Source of the DNA: Dysgonomonas sp. PH5-45
GTDB lineage: Bacteria > Bacteroidota > Bacteroidia > Bacteroidales > Dysgonomonadaceae
DNA length: 64,000 bases
Direction: 5' to 3'
NCBI RefSeq assembly: GCF_029893235.1
Contig: NZ_JARXWE010000009.1
Coordinates: 17,704-81,703 of the forward strand
Below are positions 38,526-48,937 of the stretch, piece by piece. A model generated the notes under the pieces. That model searched no databases and was not told the DNA's origin. It worked only from the letters and a program-made list of their open reading frames with translations. Both the position numbers and the translations under genes were made by a program. Position 1 is the first letter of the stretch. Every line of letters begins with the position of its first letter.

Positions 38526-40124
38526 TTGAAGAAACATGAGTTCATAAATCGTTTTGAGGCTAATGTAGATATACCTGAAGCGAAGGATTACATAGCACCA
38601 CAAGCAGGATTTCAGCAGAAAGTTTTAGCTTGTAATGCCGATGTCATCTTTAATGGAGGAGGTGCCGGTGCTGGTAAAACTTTTGGTAATCTGATGAAAT
38701 TCATGTATGGTTTTGATGAACCAAACTACAGAGGAGTGGCTCTTCGAAATACACTAAAAGATACCAAATCGCAAGGAGGACTTGTAGATTCAGCCAAAGC
38801 TCTGTTTCCTGAAGCTTCGGGAACATGGAGAGAAACCGATCCTGCCGAATTCAGATGTGGAAGCGGAGCTACTATCCAATTCAACCACTTACAGAATCAA
38901 AATATGGAAGTGATTGAGCAGATATGGAAAGGGCGGCAGATTACAACTATATACATAGATGAAATTACAGGAATAGAGTTTCCTGTTTTTGCTTATCTGT
39001 TTTCACGTAACCGGACAGGGGGAAAATGTTCTGTACGACCACAATTTTTAGCTTCTTGCAACCCATCTTCTACTCATTGGATTCGTATTTGGCTCGATTG
39101 GTATATCGGAGACGATGGATTCATCAGACCAGACCGAGATGGTAAAATACGATACTTCTACATTACAGGGAAAACAGTAGAAAGTGTTGTTTGGGGTGAT
39201 ACAAAAGAAGAAGTATACGAACAATGCAAAGATGTCATCAAACCTATTGTTGACAGGATGAGAAAGAAAACAGGGCTAATAATTGACCCGATGAATTTCA
39301 TCAAGTCCTTTACGTTCATCGAAGGTGTGTTAGCAGAGAATAAAGCTTTGATAGGTGGGGAAGACCAGTCCTATTTCGGTTCATTGACAACTACCGGAGA
39401 CACTATTACATCTCAACTATTATTAGGTAACTGGAATGTAGCTTCCAGTGAGGATGATGAGCTGGTGTCAGTTGCCGACATGGACGCTGTATTGGATAAT
39501 ATGGAGCGGCAAGTGAATGACCGCAAGTGCATGACCATAGATGCTGCACTCAAAGGTGACGATGCTATGGTGATATATGTATGGCAAGGATTTCATTTGA
39601 TAGATATAGAGGTAATACCCCAATGCGAATCTAATGTAGCTATTGCAATCATCAATCGGTTAAAGCGTAAACACAGTATACCCGACAAGATGATTGTGTA
39701 TGACGATAATGGCTCCGGATCATATTTATCAGGATTCTTCAGAGGAGCTTACGAGTTCCTGAATAATGGGAAAGTAGAAAATTCCGAAAACTATAAGAAC
39801 CTGAAAAGCCAATGTGCAGACAAATGGGCTAATCGCATAAAAGAAAAGGGATACTCTTTTAATCAAGCCCTACTCAATAAAAATTATAAAGTAAAAAAAG
39901 TAAAAGAGATAAAGACGCTAAAATCTCATTTGAAACAGGAGCGTAGAGCGTTTCGTTGGGAAGAAGATGGTACAGATGGGAAAAAAGCTTTGATAAAGAA
40001 ATCAGAGATGAAAACCCTGATAAATAAATCTCCAGACTTTACTGAGGCTTGGATAATGAGGGAGGCTTTAGAACTAAGAAAGCCGCATATAATAAAAAAT
40101 AAACATCGATTACGCTATATATAA
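38526..40124 (+). CDS. Terminase large subunit
   Basis: This 532-residue protein has the ATPase Walker A region IFNGGGAGAGKTFGN (about residues 41-55), a Walker B strand TTIYIDEITG (about 139-148) and the nuclease part with acidic TIDAALKGDDAMVIY (about 338-352) and IVYDDNGSGSYL. It cuts and pumps DNA into the prohead. No ATG is available: a TTG (MKKHEFINRF) starts the frame. Divergent from the capsid operon, with 134 bases between. Confidence 0.92.
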   Translation: MKKHEFINRFEANVDIPEAKDYIAPQAGFQQKVLACNADVIFNGGGAGAGKTFGNLMKFMYGFDEPNYRGVALRNTLKDTKSQGGLVDSAKALFPEASGTWRETDPAEFRCGSGATIQFNHLQNQNMEVIEQIWKGRQITTIYIDEITGIEFPVFAYLFSRNRTGGKCSVRPQFLASCNPSSTHWIRIWLDWYIGDDGFIRPDRDGKIRYFYITGKTVESVVWGDTKEEVYEQCKDVIKPIVDRMRKKTGLIIDPMNFIKSFTFIEGVLAENKALIGGEDQSYFGSLTTTGDTITSQLLLGNWNVASSEDDELVSVADMDAVLDNMERQVNDRKCMTIDAALKGDDAMVIYVWQGFHLIDIEVIPQCESNVAIAIINRLKRKHSIPDKMIVYDDNGSGSYLSGFFRGAYEFLNNGKVENSENYKNLKSQCADKWANRIKEKGYSFNQALLNKNYKVKKVKEIKTLKSHLKQERRAFRWEEDGTDGKKALIKKSEMKTLINKSPDFTEAWIMREALELRKPHIIKNKHRLRYI

Positions 40125-40125
40125 T

Positions 40126-41625
40126 ATGGGACGTACAAAAGAGGAGTTGTTAGGCAATCCACAGAAGATTCTTATTAAGAAGCCTTTTACCAGAGGAGTT
40201 ACACCTTATGTATCTCCTCTCTGCGGATTTACAGATGTAGCAACCATAGCCACTTTACCAAGGCGAAGGGAATATGTCGTATCCCAAGATACATTTCTGG
40301 ATGAATTGGATCCATATTCTCATGCGATACATAGCCGTTTTGTATTAGATGACAAAAAGGTGCTGATAACTTACAAAGAGGATATAGTAAACGAAGACGG
40401 AGATGTTGTAGAAGTAGAAAGAGAGAGAGAAGATACAATTCCTGTAACTCGCATGGCTTTTCCTTTCCAAGAAGTTATCGCTACAAAGCAGAAAGTACAC
40501 CTGACAGGGAATGATCTCCAACTGACTCTCGCAAACGAAACCCAAACAACAGAGGATAAAAAATACTTTACTACACTGAAGCAATTTTACATATCAAAAA
40601 ATATGGATATTGCTTTATCAGAAAATGTCGAAAACCAACTGACAACAGGAGACACAGCCCTGCTACAATTCTTTAACAAAAGGGGAGAGCTTGATTGGAA
40701 AGTTTATTCGTGGAAAGACGGATATTGCTTATTGCCTCATTACGATGAATATGACGAGTTGATCCTTTTCGGTATATACTATTCGGATATTGATGGTGAC
40801 AGCTCTTCTGAATTTTTAGATGTCTGGGATGATACGCTAAAATACAGGTACAAAAAAGATGGGTATGAGTTTAAACTGATTGCTAATCCTAAACCTCACG
40901 GATTTAAAGAAATTCCTATTGCCTACAAAAGAGGGGATGTCGCTTGGAATAAAGTTCAAAAACCCATTGAAGATTTTGAGCTTCATGCTTCACTCTGGGC
41001 GGAAAGCGTCCGCTATTATGGAGACCCCCTTCTTTTCTTGAAAGGGTCTGTCGATATTCTACCGGGTAGGGATGAGCGAGGCAAGGTGTTAGCAGGGGAA
41101 GATGGTGATGCCGATGGAAAACTATTACAGGCAAACGAATCGAAAAATGTTACGAACCTCATGGATTTCATGCTTAAAGAGATATTCAGAGGAAGCCATA
41201 CTATTTCATTTTCACCGGAAACCGTTAAAACGAGTGGAGACTTACCAGGTATAACTGTGAAATTGCTGTTTAGCTCCGCTGTAGAGAAAGCTATATCCGA
41301 AGCAAAAAAATGGGACGGTTTTATTGACAGGATGTTGCGCTTGTTCATTTATGGGATTGGGATAGAGTCTAAGAGTTCAGCACAATTGGGACGACTTAAG
41401 GTTTTTGGAAAAATAATTCCATACATACCTCAAAATGATACAGAAATAATATCGAATATAAACAATAGTAAATCACAAGGTACTATATCGGTAGAAACCG
41501 CCACCGACATACATCCGTATGCTGCTGCTGACGAAAACAAGCGTGTAGCTGTTGAAACCGAAAAAGAAAACAGTGATAATCAAAACTCTAAAACTGAAAC
41601 TGATGACAACACTAAAGTTTTATAA
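40126..41625 (+). CDS. Portal protein (SPP1 gp6-like)
   Basis: This 499-residue protein starts one base after the terminase stop. Position and features (IPVTRMAFPFQEVI, ALSENVENQLTTGDTALLQF, then a DFMLKEIFRGSHTISFSPET region and VEKAISEAKKWDGFIDRML) fit an SPP1-type portal, which forms the ring at the DNA entry vertex. The C-terminus is a charged tail. The next gene starts within its end. Confidence 0.85.
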   Translation: MGRTKEELLGNPQKILIKKPFTRGVTPYVSPLCGFTDVATIATLPRRREYVVSQDTFLDELDPYSHAIHSRFVLDDKKVLITYKEDIVNEDGDVVEVEREREDTIPVTRMAFPFQEVIATKQKVHLTGNDLQLTLANETQTTEDKKYFTTLKQFYISKNMDIALSENVENQLTTGDTALLQFFNKRGELDWKVYSWKDGYCLLPHYDEYDELILFGIYYSDIDGDSSSEFLDVWDDTLKYRYKKDGYEFKLIANPKPHGFKEIPIAYKRGDVAWNKVQKPIEDFELHASLWAESVRYYGDPLLFLKGSVDILPGRDERGKVLAGEDGDADGKLLQANESKNVTNLMDFMLKEIFRGSHTISFSPETVKTSGDLPGITVKLLFSSAVEKAISEAKKWDGFIDRMLRLFIYGIGIESKSSAQLGRLKVFGKIIPYIPQNDTEIISNINNSKSQGTISVETATDIHPYAAADENKRVAVETEKENSDNQNSKTETDDNTKVL

Positions 41626-42373
41626 AGGAGAATCGCTGAATATTAAGTTTGCTGCTTATGATAATAAGACTCCGGCAGAGCTATTGGATATTAGTGGATA
41701 TACTAAAACAGTAGAATTATTTACTCCTTATTCTGGGAAAATAATACCCACAATATCGGATATAGATAAGAATACCTTCCAAATAGATCTATCTGCTGAT
41801 CAGACCAGAAACCTTAATGCCGGAGCTTTTAACATAGTGGTAAAGCTATCAAAGGGAAGCGAGGTAAAGATTGGAAAGAGTATTCCTTGCCAACTTTTGG
41901 ATCCATATATCGATTGTGGACCCGAAGGGCTTTCTATGGATAATGGAATTGCTAAAGTCGAGATGAAGATAGATGCAGGAACGATCAATTTCGATATGTT
42001 CTTTGGGTCTACAAATATAACTATTGGCGGAACTGAGGCAGATGAATACATCAAAGAAGCGGTAAAGGATAAAACAGATAGAAAAGAATTTTTTAATGTT
42101 TCCCAACTGAAGGATAAATATAACTACGCAAATAAAAAGGAAGCGCGTTTAGATACTCCGGATTATCTGAGAGCTTCGGGACAGGTAGTTATATATCAGC
42201 TATCGACAGGAGACTGGATTGCAGAACAATTTACCGGCAACAACATATCTGATTGGATCAATGATGATTATTGGGTAGCCTTTGGGTCTTCTTCCCGAGT
42301 ATTTGACGGTGGGAGAGCTGATTCACGGTACGGAGGAGCTAGAACAATTGATTGTGGAAACGCACTAGGTTAG
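41603..42373 (+). CDS. Virion protein sharing a repeat module with the fibre
   Basis: This 256-residue protein has a beta-rich N-terminal domain (TLKFYKGESLNIKFAAYDN) and, from about residue 174, a module (FFNVSQLKDKYNY, then VVIYQLSTGDWIAEQF, then ISDWINDDYWVAF) that also occurs three times in the next protein. It ends RVFDGGRADSRYGGARTID, a conserved tail known from Bacteroidales phages. It may link the fibre to the virion. The ATG at 41603 overlaps the portal end. Confidence 0.65.
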   Translation: MTTLKFYKGESLNIKFAAYDNKTPAELLDISGYTKTVELFTPYSGKIIPTISDIDKNTFQIDLSADQTRNLNAGAFNIVVKLSKGSEVKIGKSIPCQLLDPYIDCGPEGLSMDNGIAKVEMKIDAGTINFDMFFGSTNITIGGTEADEYIKEAVKDKTDRKEFFNVSQLKDKYNYANKKEARLDTPDYLRASGQVVIYQLSTGDWIAEQFTGNNISDWINDDYWVAFGSSSRVFDGGRADSRYGGARTIDCGNALG

Positions 42374-42405
42374 TATATAAAAGAATAATTAACAAATAAT
42401 ACATT

Positions 42406-45400
42406 ATGGCGGACAGATTTCAGCATAGGCGGGACACTAAAGAGCGTTGGGCTCAAATCAACCCGATCCTTATGGAAGGAGAAGTTGGTTACGAATTAGA
42501 TACGGACCAATATAAGCTTGGCGATGGCATTCGTTCTTGGAATGATTTGCCATACAGAGGGGATCCTTGCGTTCAGCAGGAAGGAACTTCCACTACTACC
42601 CCTATGTCCCAAGCGGCAATTACAGAAGCTTTGAAAAAGAGAGTACCGAAAACATCCTTTTTAAATGTATCGGCTGAAACAGGTAATTTTACATTCATTA
42701 ACTCCGAACAAGCTAGGCTTGCGGTTCCTGCCGCATCAAGAGGTAGAGACCAGATATTAGTATACCAGACAAAGGAGAAGGTGATCGTAGAATACTGTAC
42801 CATATCTAATGTTACGAATGACGATGCATGGAAGGCTGATTCTTCATGGGAGTCCGTAGGCTCGGGTGGTATACTCAACATCTCAGAGGAGACAAACAAA
42901 TACGACTATGATAACGCTACCAGCGCGAGAGCAGCCGTACAAGATTCTGATAAAAAGCAGGGACAGCTCATCTTATATAAGTTAAAAACTGGTTGGGTGT
43001 ACGATTTCTTTATCGGAGCCGATATCACTAATTGGAATGTTGATTCTAATTGGGTACAAATAGCTACGAGTGCCGATTTGCAAACACTTAACAAACTTGT
43101 AAACGACACAGTGAAGGACATCAATACGTCTATGACGAATTTAGACAAAGACCTTCGCGATGCTCTTAAAACCAGAGCCGATGGTGTACGCCTGACTGAC
43201 GAAAATAAGCTACAACTGACTTCTGAGGGAACTGATGTCGGAGAAGCTATTGAACTGCCTTCGGGAATTCTAAATTTGTCTTACAAGGAAAATAAGGAAT
43301 ATACCAATTCTGAAACTGCCCGTAATACAGTTAAAACACCCGATCGAATCATAGGTCAAATCATCACCTATAAGTTAAACGATGGTGTTTGGTATTTGGA
43401 CCAGTTTGTCGGTGAAACTATCGGTTCGTGGGGTAATAATGGCAGCTGGACACAGTATGCCCTGAAACGTGACCTTACACCGCTATTGCTTGATATTGAA
43501 GATTTGAAAATCAAATTCGATTCGGTGAATAGTGCTATTCTGGGTAAGATTGATGGTCTTGAGTCCGAAGACGTTGACGAAAATAACATGGCCATTATCG
43601 GCACATCTAACGGTGTGGAAGTCGGTCGTGTGATCATCCCCAAAGGTGGTGGCGGAACAGGTCCGTCAACAGGAGTCGTTATGAAGATGAAAGCTATCGG
43701 GGCTACTACTATTGTCGTTTCCAAAGGAGAAGATGCTATACTGAACTATAACTGGACGTCTGTCGATACTGAGGATGATTCCGAAACAGGCCCTGGTACC
43801 CTTACCATTCTTGTAAATAACTTTGCCGTAATGACGGATACGATAAATCAGGGTGATAATTCCATCAACCTGAAAGGTTATCTGAATGACGGCTCCAATA
43901 TTGTGAGAATACGTGTTACCGACAGTTACAACAATTACCGTACACTGAACTACACTATACAGGTAGCTTCTTTGTTACTGACATCTACATTTGCAGATGA
44001 TATTTTTTACGATAGGGAACCCGTTCAGTTCCGTTATGTTGTTCAAGGAACGGGAACCAAAACAATCCGGTTCTGGTTAAATGGTGCTGAAATAGCACCC
44101 GATGTAACGGATTCTACCAATAAGCAATTCACGAAGAATCTGACAGGACTTGTTCCGGGTACGAACTCTATCCGGGTTGTCGCCGAGAGTACCGTTGGCG
44201 GCTACAACCTGAAAAGTAATGAGATTTATTATGAGTTCATCAACACAAGTCAGGGGCTATCTCAGCCGGCTATTGTTATATCCTTCAACAAAACCAAAGT
44301 CCGCCAATTCGAGATTGTTGAGATTCCGTTCGTAATTTATGATCCGGATAATCAGAAAGCCCGTGTTGAGTTGTTAGTAAACAATGTGCTTGTTCAGACA
44401 TTGGACGTTGAACGTACGCGCCAGATATGGTCCTATTTAGCACAAGAACAGGGGACTTTCCAACTGAGGATACAGTGTCGGGGAGTAATGAAAGCGGTTA
44501 CCTTCGAAGTTGAAGCATCCGAATACGATATCATGGAAGAGGTTGGAAACTTGCAGTACAAAGGTTCTGCTATCGGCAAATCGAACTCCGCAGCAGACAG
44601 GGCTTCATGGAAATATGGAGACTACGATGCTATTTTCTCTGATTTTATGTGGACGGATGACGGATGGCATCGTGACGTAAACGGGAACAACCATTTGAGG
44701 CTCATTGGCGAGAGTAAAATAAACGTAGCTATAAAGCCTTTCGGTGTTGGTATTCTTCAGGAGGGCATGACCTTTACTGTGGAATTTGCTACGCAGGATG
44801 TAGTAGACCCCGAAGCTGTTATCATGAGTTGCTTTGCCGATGGTATTGGTATCGAGGTGAAGCCTAACTATATTCGCCTGAAATCGGCCCAAACGGAAAT
44901 CACAGCCAATCTGGATAGTTCTACAAAAGTAAGCGTATCATTCGTTGTTCAGAGAACCAATCAAAACCGGTTGCTATTGTTGTACATTGATGGAATCATG
45001 TCGGGATCGATACAGTTCTCGTCAACGGACAACCTGTCACAGAGTAGTTCTCCCGGATTCTCAGTTGGTACAGGCGACAGAGCATGTATAACCATGCTAT
45101 ACACTATCAGATGGTATAACAACAGTTTGGATTTTAACCAGATATTCGGCAATTATATCTTTGATATTGAGAATTTCGATGAAAAAGTAGAAAAATATCA
45201 GTTCAATAATATATTGAACGATTTTGGAGAGATTGATTATACCAAGGCACTCGATTGGCTTCCTTGTTTAACTATTGTCGGCGATTTGCCTACTTTCAAG
45301 GGGGATAAGAAAAACTGCGATATGTTGTATGAGGACAAGAAGAATCCTTCTCTATCGTGGTCGGGAAAGAATATCCAAAATGACGTACAGGGTACTTCCT

Positions 45401-48400
45401 CACAAGCATATCCACGTAAGAACTACAAGTTCAAGTTTCAAGAGCCTATCACTATGACCGAGACGGGGCAAACATCACCTACTTATTCTATGTTGGGAAC
45501 CCAAATACCGGCAAAGGTGTTCTGTATGAAAGCCGACTTTGCGGAATCGTCCGGTACACATAATACGGGTATGGCTGTTCTTGTGGACGAAGCTCTGCGG
45601 AAATTGAACTATACCATACCACCACAAGCCAATGATGAAAGGGTGCGTACAACCGTATTCGGTTATCCATGCCTTATCTTCCACAAGCAAAACGAATCCG
45701 ATGCACCTACATTTTTAGGTAAATATAACTTCAATGATGACAAGTCGTCTACTCAGGTGTTCGGATTCCAGCCGGGCATGGAGTGTTGGGAGTTTTTGAA
45801 TAATACCTCTAATATCTGCCTATTCAAAGGTGCGGATTGGACATCTACCATCGTAAACGGTAAGGGGGAGACTATTCCGGCATGGTTGAATGATTTGGAA
45901 GGTCGCTATCCTGACGGAAACGATAATGCCACCAACATAAAACCGTTGTGGTCGTGGGTTGCTTCCTGTATCGGAAATCCTACAAAGTTTAAGAGCGAAT
46001 GTAAGAATCACTTTAATGAGAAGTGGCTTGTATTCTATTGCTTGGCAACAGAACTATTTGGGGCTATCGACCAACGGGCCAAAAACCAGATGTTAACCAC
46101 TTATGGGGAGAAGAGCGCGTCGGGCGACTTGATCTGGTACTTTATTTTCTATGACAACGATACCATTATCGGTATCAACAATGAGGGACGTATGTCGTTC
46201 AACTATGATATCGAAACTAAGGATGAATATGGTAGTTCTCACGTTTGGAACGGTTGGAACTCAGAATTGTGGACATTGGTTGAAGCTGCTTATCAGGCAG
46301 AACTGGCAGAATTATATGCTGAACTCCGGATTAAGAATGCGATGTCTTTAGATGCCGCTTTGAAAATATTCCAGGACAGACAGTCTGAAAAATGGTGCGA
46401 AACCGTCTATAATCACGACGGACAATTCAAGTACATCGGCCCGTTGGTTGACGATGGAGATGACTCTTATCTGTATGCCTTACAGGGAAGCCGTTCGCGG
46501 CACCGTGTTTGGTGGTTAACGAATCGTTTCTACTATATGGACGGCAAATATTTCACAGGCGACTATCGGGCAAAATTTGCGCATATTCGTGTAAACACCC
46601 CGTCCGGTAATCTGGCGGTACCTGCTAAAGTGGAATTGAACATCCGTATCGGGATGCCTATGTATGTAAGAGCTTTGGTATCTTCTTATCAGCTAAGTGC
46701 TGGGCGTGGGAAAACGGGACAAACCTATAAGCTTACCCCTCCGAATATTCAGTACAACAATACCGAGGTGTTCATTTATGGTGCAAGAGGTATAAAATCG
46801 TTGGGAGATTTGTCGGGGGCTTATCCAGGCGAATCGGTAAACGTTGTAGAATGTGTCGCTCTCGAAGACCTTATATTGGGTAACACTGCTGTCGGATATG
46901 CAAACAACATTCTGAAAACGTTGTCGCTGGGAAATAACACCTTATTAAAGACTATCAATGTAGCCAACTGTAAGGTTTTGAACCAAGCGTTAGAGTTGGG
47001 ACGTTGTTATTCACTGAAAACTGTCGAGGCCAGAGGTTCGGCCATTACCGGTGTAGCCCTGCCGGGTAAGGGAGTACTGGAAACGCTGAATCTCCCTGCT
47101 ACTGTTACGGCTATTTATTTGAAAAACCAACCTAACCTTGTCAACTTCATTGTCGAAGGATATGCGAAGCTGAATACTATTGTCGTGGACAATACGCCTC
47201 ATGTTGACGGCTATGCTTTAGTGAAACAAGCTGTTGAGACTACGGGTAATGTACTCGGAAAGGTTCGTATTACTAATATTAATGCCTACGATGAATCTTC
47301 TAAAACTATCACAGCATTGCTCGGTATGAGTGGAGAGGACGCTAATGGTAATACTACTTCGACTGCGGTAGTTACGGGTAAGATTCGTTTTGCTTCTATT
47401 TCTCAAGCAACGTTAGATAGAGTACGGGAGTTATTCCCTGAATTAACCGTAACGTATGACGTAGTTTTGGATGTGATAGAGTTTGAAGACGAGAGAATGA
47501 AACAGCTGGCTCTTACAAAATACGATTCTAACAAAGATGGTGAAATATCCGAAGACGAGGTGCAATTTACTAATATTCCAGCGGGATTCTTAACCAATTC
47601 GGGTGTAGTTAAATTTAATGAAGCCCGTTACTGGGGTGGCACAGGTACTATGATTAACAACTGTGATACCCTTACCGAAGTTAGTATTCAGGCTGGTAAA
47701 GCGGAATTAAATACATTGCCAGCCCTGAAAAAGCTGGGCATATATACAGATTCCGAAACTCTTGATACTGCTCCTAAATTTGGGTATAACACGGTGCAAA
47801 ACTGTTATTCAATCGAACAATTCTTGCTTTCGGGGCGCTATGTTGAGACGGCTCGTAAAGGGATTATACTTGCTAAACAGATTATCAATTCCATTGAAGT
47901 ATACAGGTTTGTACTGCCATTGAAAGGCTACTCGGCACTAAATATCGATGAACGATTTTATTCCCTTATAGATGATGCTCAAGAAGCAACATTCTCTTGG
48001 GGTAGTGATGTGAAATCTGTTACCTTAAAAGAATTGTATGATTCTTCATTTCCTGTTCTACCGAATCTGGAAACACTGATAATCAACGGTACTTCTCAGC
48101 TGAAAGGAAAGTTACACCTATTGGACGCCTTACCGGTACTTCAAAATCTGATTATAAACGATACATCAGGCAATAACTTCACCGAGTTAGTTATAGAAAA
48201 TGGTGTGAGAAATATTGACCTCAGAAACATAAGGTGTAACAGTGTGTCGGGTTCTCGGTTATATATTGGTGGTAATCAAAGGGCTATACAACGAATTGAC
48301 ATGCCGGAAAGTTATAAACCTGCCGGAATACAGTTATCGACAATGAATAGTAAAGGACAATGGACTGGTAGTACTCCTTTTGCCGCGGATGCAGTTTTAG

Positions 48401-48576
48401 TAATCAGGTCAAGTACTTTGATTCCATTATCTATGTTACAGCAGCAAAACGGCTTAATCACTTCATCTGTATCTGTTTATGTTCCTGATGGACTGGTTAA
48501 TGCTTATAAAGCTGCGGCAAACTGGTCGCAATTTGCATACTACAATAAAATTTTCCCACTTAGTAATTTAGGATAA
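42406..48576 (+). CDS. Giant tail fibre / receptor-binding protein
   Basis: This 2,056-residue protein starts with an Mtd-like N-terminal block (FQHRRDTKERWAQINPILME, then YKLGDGIRSWNDLPYRG). Three copies of an NVS/NIS-x-ET module follow (about residues 85-150, 158-222, 285-350), then Ig-like strands (about 430-700), a LamG-like region (about 758-918) and a CotH-like segment (about 1000-1270, with KADFAESSGTHN and YDNDTIIG). Leucine-rich repeats run to the end, with an EF-hand loop (DSNKDGEISEDE) near 1705. It probably binds host surface glycans or capsule. Confidence 0.8.
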   Translation: MADRFQHRRDTKERWAQINPILMEGEVGYELDTDQYKLGDGIRSWNDLPYRGDPCVQQEGTSTTTPMSQAAITEALKKRVPKTSFLNVSAETGNFTFINSEQARLAVPAASRGRDQILVYQTKEKVIVEYCTISNVTNDDAWKADSSWESVGSGGILNISEETNKYDYDNATSARAAVQDSDKKQGQLILYKLKTGWVYDFFIGADITNWNVDSNWVQIATSADLQTLNKLVNDTVKDINTSMTNLDKDLRDALKTRADGVRLTDENKLQLTSEGTDVGEAIELPSGILNLSYKENKEYTNSETARNTVKTPDRIIGQIITYKLNDGVWYLDQFVGETIGSWGNNGSWTQYALKRDLTPLLLDIEDLKIKFDSVNSAILGKIDGLESEDVDENNMAIIGTSNGVEVGRVIIPKGGGGTGPSTGVVMKMKAIGATTIVVSKGEDAILNYNWTSVDTEDDSETGPGTLTILVNNFAVMTDTINQGDNSINLKGYLNDGSNIVRIRVTDSYNNYRTLNYTIQVASLLLTSTFADDIFYDREPVQFRYVVQGTGTKTIRFWLNGAEIAPDVTDSTNKQFTKNLTGLVPGTNSIRVVAESTVGGYNLKSNEIYYEFINTSQGLSQPAIVISFNKTKVRQFEIVEIPFVIYDPDNQKARVELLVNNVLVQTLDVERTRQIWSYLAQEQGTFQLRIQCRGVMKAVTFEVEASEYDIMEEVGNLQYKGSAIGKSNSAADRASWKYGDYDAIFSDFMWTDDGWHRDVNGNNHLRLIGESKINVAIKPFGVGILQEGMTFTVEFATQDVVDPEAVIMSCFADGIGIEVKPNYIRLKSAQTEITANLDSSTKVSVSFVVQRTNQNRLLLLYIDGIMSGSIQFSSTDNLSQSSSPGFSVGTGDRACITMLYTIRWYNNSLDFNQIFGNYIFDIENFDEKVEKYQFNNILNDFGEIDYTKALDWLPCLTIVGDLPTFKGDKKNCDMLYEDKKNPSLSWSGKNIQNDVQGTSSQAYPRKNYKFKFQEPITMTETGQTSPTYSMLGTQIPAKVFCMKADFAESSGTHNTGMAVLVDEALRKLNYTIPPQANDERVRTTVFGYPCLIFHKQNESDAPTFLGKYNFNDDKSSTQVFGFQPGMECWEFLNNTSNICLFKGADWTSTIVNGKGETIPAWLNDLEGRYPDGNDNATNIKPLWSWVASCIGNPTKFKSECKNHFNEKWLVFYCLATELFGAIDQRAKNQMLTTYGEKSASGDLIWYFIFYDNDTIIGINNEGRMSFNYDIETKDEYGSSHVWNGWNSELWTLVEAAYQAELAELYAELRIKNAMSLDAALKIFQDRQSEKWCETVYNHDGQFKYIGPLVDDGDDSYLYALQGSRSRHRVWWLTNRFYYMDGKYFTGDYRAKFAHIRVNTPSGNLAVPAKVELNIRIGMPMYVRALVSSYQLSAGRGKTGQTYKLTPPNIQYNNTEVFIYGARGIKSLGDLSGAYPGESVNVVECVALEDLILGNTAVGYANNILKTLSLGNNTLLKTINVANCKVLNQALELGRCYSLKTVEARGSAITGVALPGKGVLETLNLPATVTAIYLKNQPNLVNFIVEGYAKLNTIVVDNTPHVDGYALVKQAVETTGNVLGKVRITNINAYDESSKTITALLGMSGEDANGNTTSTAVVTGKIRFASISQATLDRVRELFPELTVTYDVVLDVIEFEDERMKQLALTKYDSNKDGEISEDEVQFTNIPAGFLTNSGVVKFNEARYWGGTGTMINNCDTLTEVSIQAGKAELNTLPALKKLGIYTDSETLDTAPKFGYNTVQNCYSIEQFLLSGRYVETARKGIILAKQIINSIEVYRFVLPLKGYSALNIDERFYSLIDDAQEATFSWGSDVKSVTLKELYDSSFPVLPNLETLIINGTSQLKGKLHLLDALPVLQNLIINDTSGNNFTELVIENGVRNIDLRNIRCNSVSGSRLYIGGNQRAIQRIDMPESYKPAGIQLSTMNSKGQWTGSTPFAADAVLVIRSSTLIPLSMLQQQNGLITSSVSVYVPDGLVNAYKAAANWSQFAYYNKIFPLSNLG

Positions 48577-48577
48577 T

Positions 48578-48808
48578 ATGGAAGAAAAAGACAAAAAACA
48601 AATTGTAACAAGAATCGAGGAGCCTGTTTTCACAGAACAGGTTCCTGACCTTGCCGACCCGGGGCCGGGCAAAGCTTGGAAAAGGAAATACGATAGCATA
48701 ATCTTTTATGGGAACTTATACTTTGGATATACCTCGCATCTTAAGAAAAATAGAAAAGAAACCGAAAATGATTTCGAATTAGTGGATGTTGAAGACATAA
48801 GTCCATAA
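48578..48808 (+). CDS. Small hypothetical protein after the fibre
   Basis: This 76-residue charged protein (MEEKDKKQIVTRIEEPVFTE, then KAWKRKYDSIIFYGNLYFGY) starts one base after the fibre stop and is followed directly by a structured RNA candidate. No function is evident; it may be a fibre accessory protein. Confidence 0.55.
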   Translation: MEEKDKKQIVTRIEEPVFTEQVPDLADPGPGKAWKRKYDSIIFYGNLYFGYTSHLKKNRKETENDFELVDVEDISP

Positions 48809-48812
48809 AAAA

Positions 48813-48895
48813 CCTCTCGACCCATACAGATATTTGCGGTATCTGTAAGTTGAGACACGAAAGGTATCTGCTTTCGCATCTTTTTAGCCGAGAGG
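48813..48895 (+). ncRNA. Candidate three-way-junction RNA upstream of the lysis genes
   Basis: CCTCTCG (48813-48819) pairs with CGAGAGG (48889-48895) to close a domain with two internal hairpins: ACAGATA/TATCTGT (48826-48832/48840-48846) and CGAAAG/CTTTCG (48858-48863/48871-48876). The second hairpin's loop, gtatctg, repeats the core of the first hairpin's right arm, so ACAGATA could pair there instead. All paired stems are perfect. It lies between the fibre region and the holin gene and could control lysis expression. Confidence 0.65.
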
Positions 48896-48937
48896 CAATC
48901 AATAAATGATTTTCTAATGATGCAAAGTTAAAATAAA

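Noticed and set aside
42406..48576. Diversity-generating retroelement acting on the Mtd-like fibre
   Set aside because: No reverse transcriptase gene or template repeat is seen in the window; it could only lie outside.
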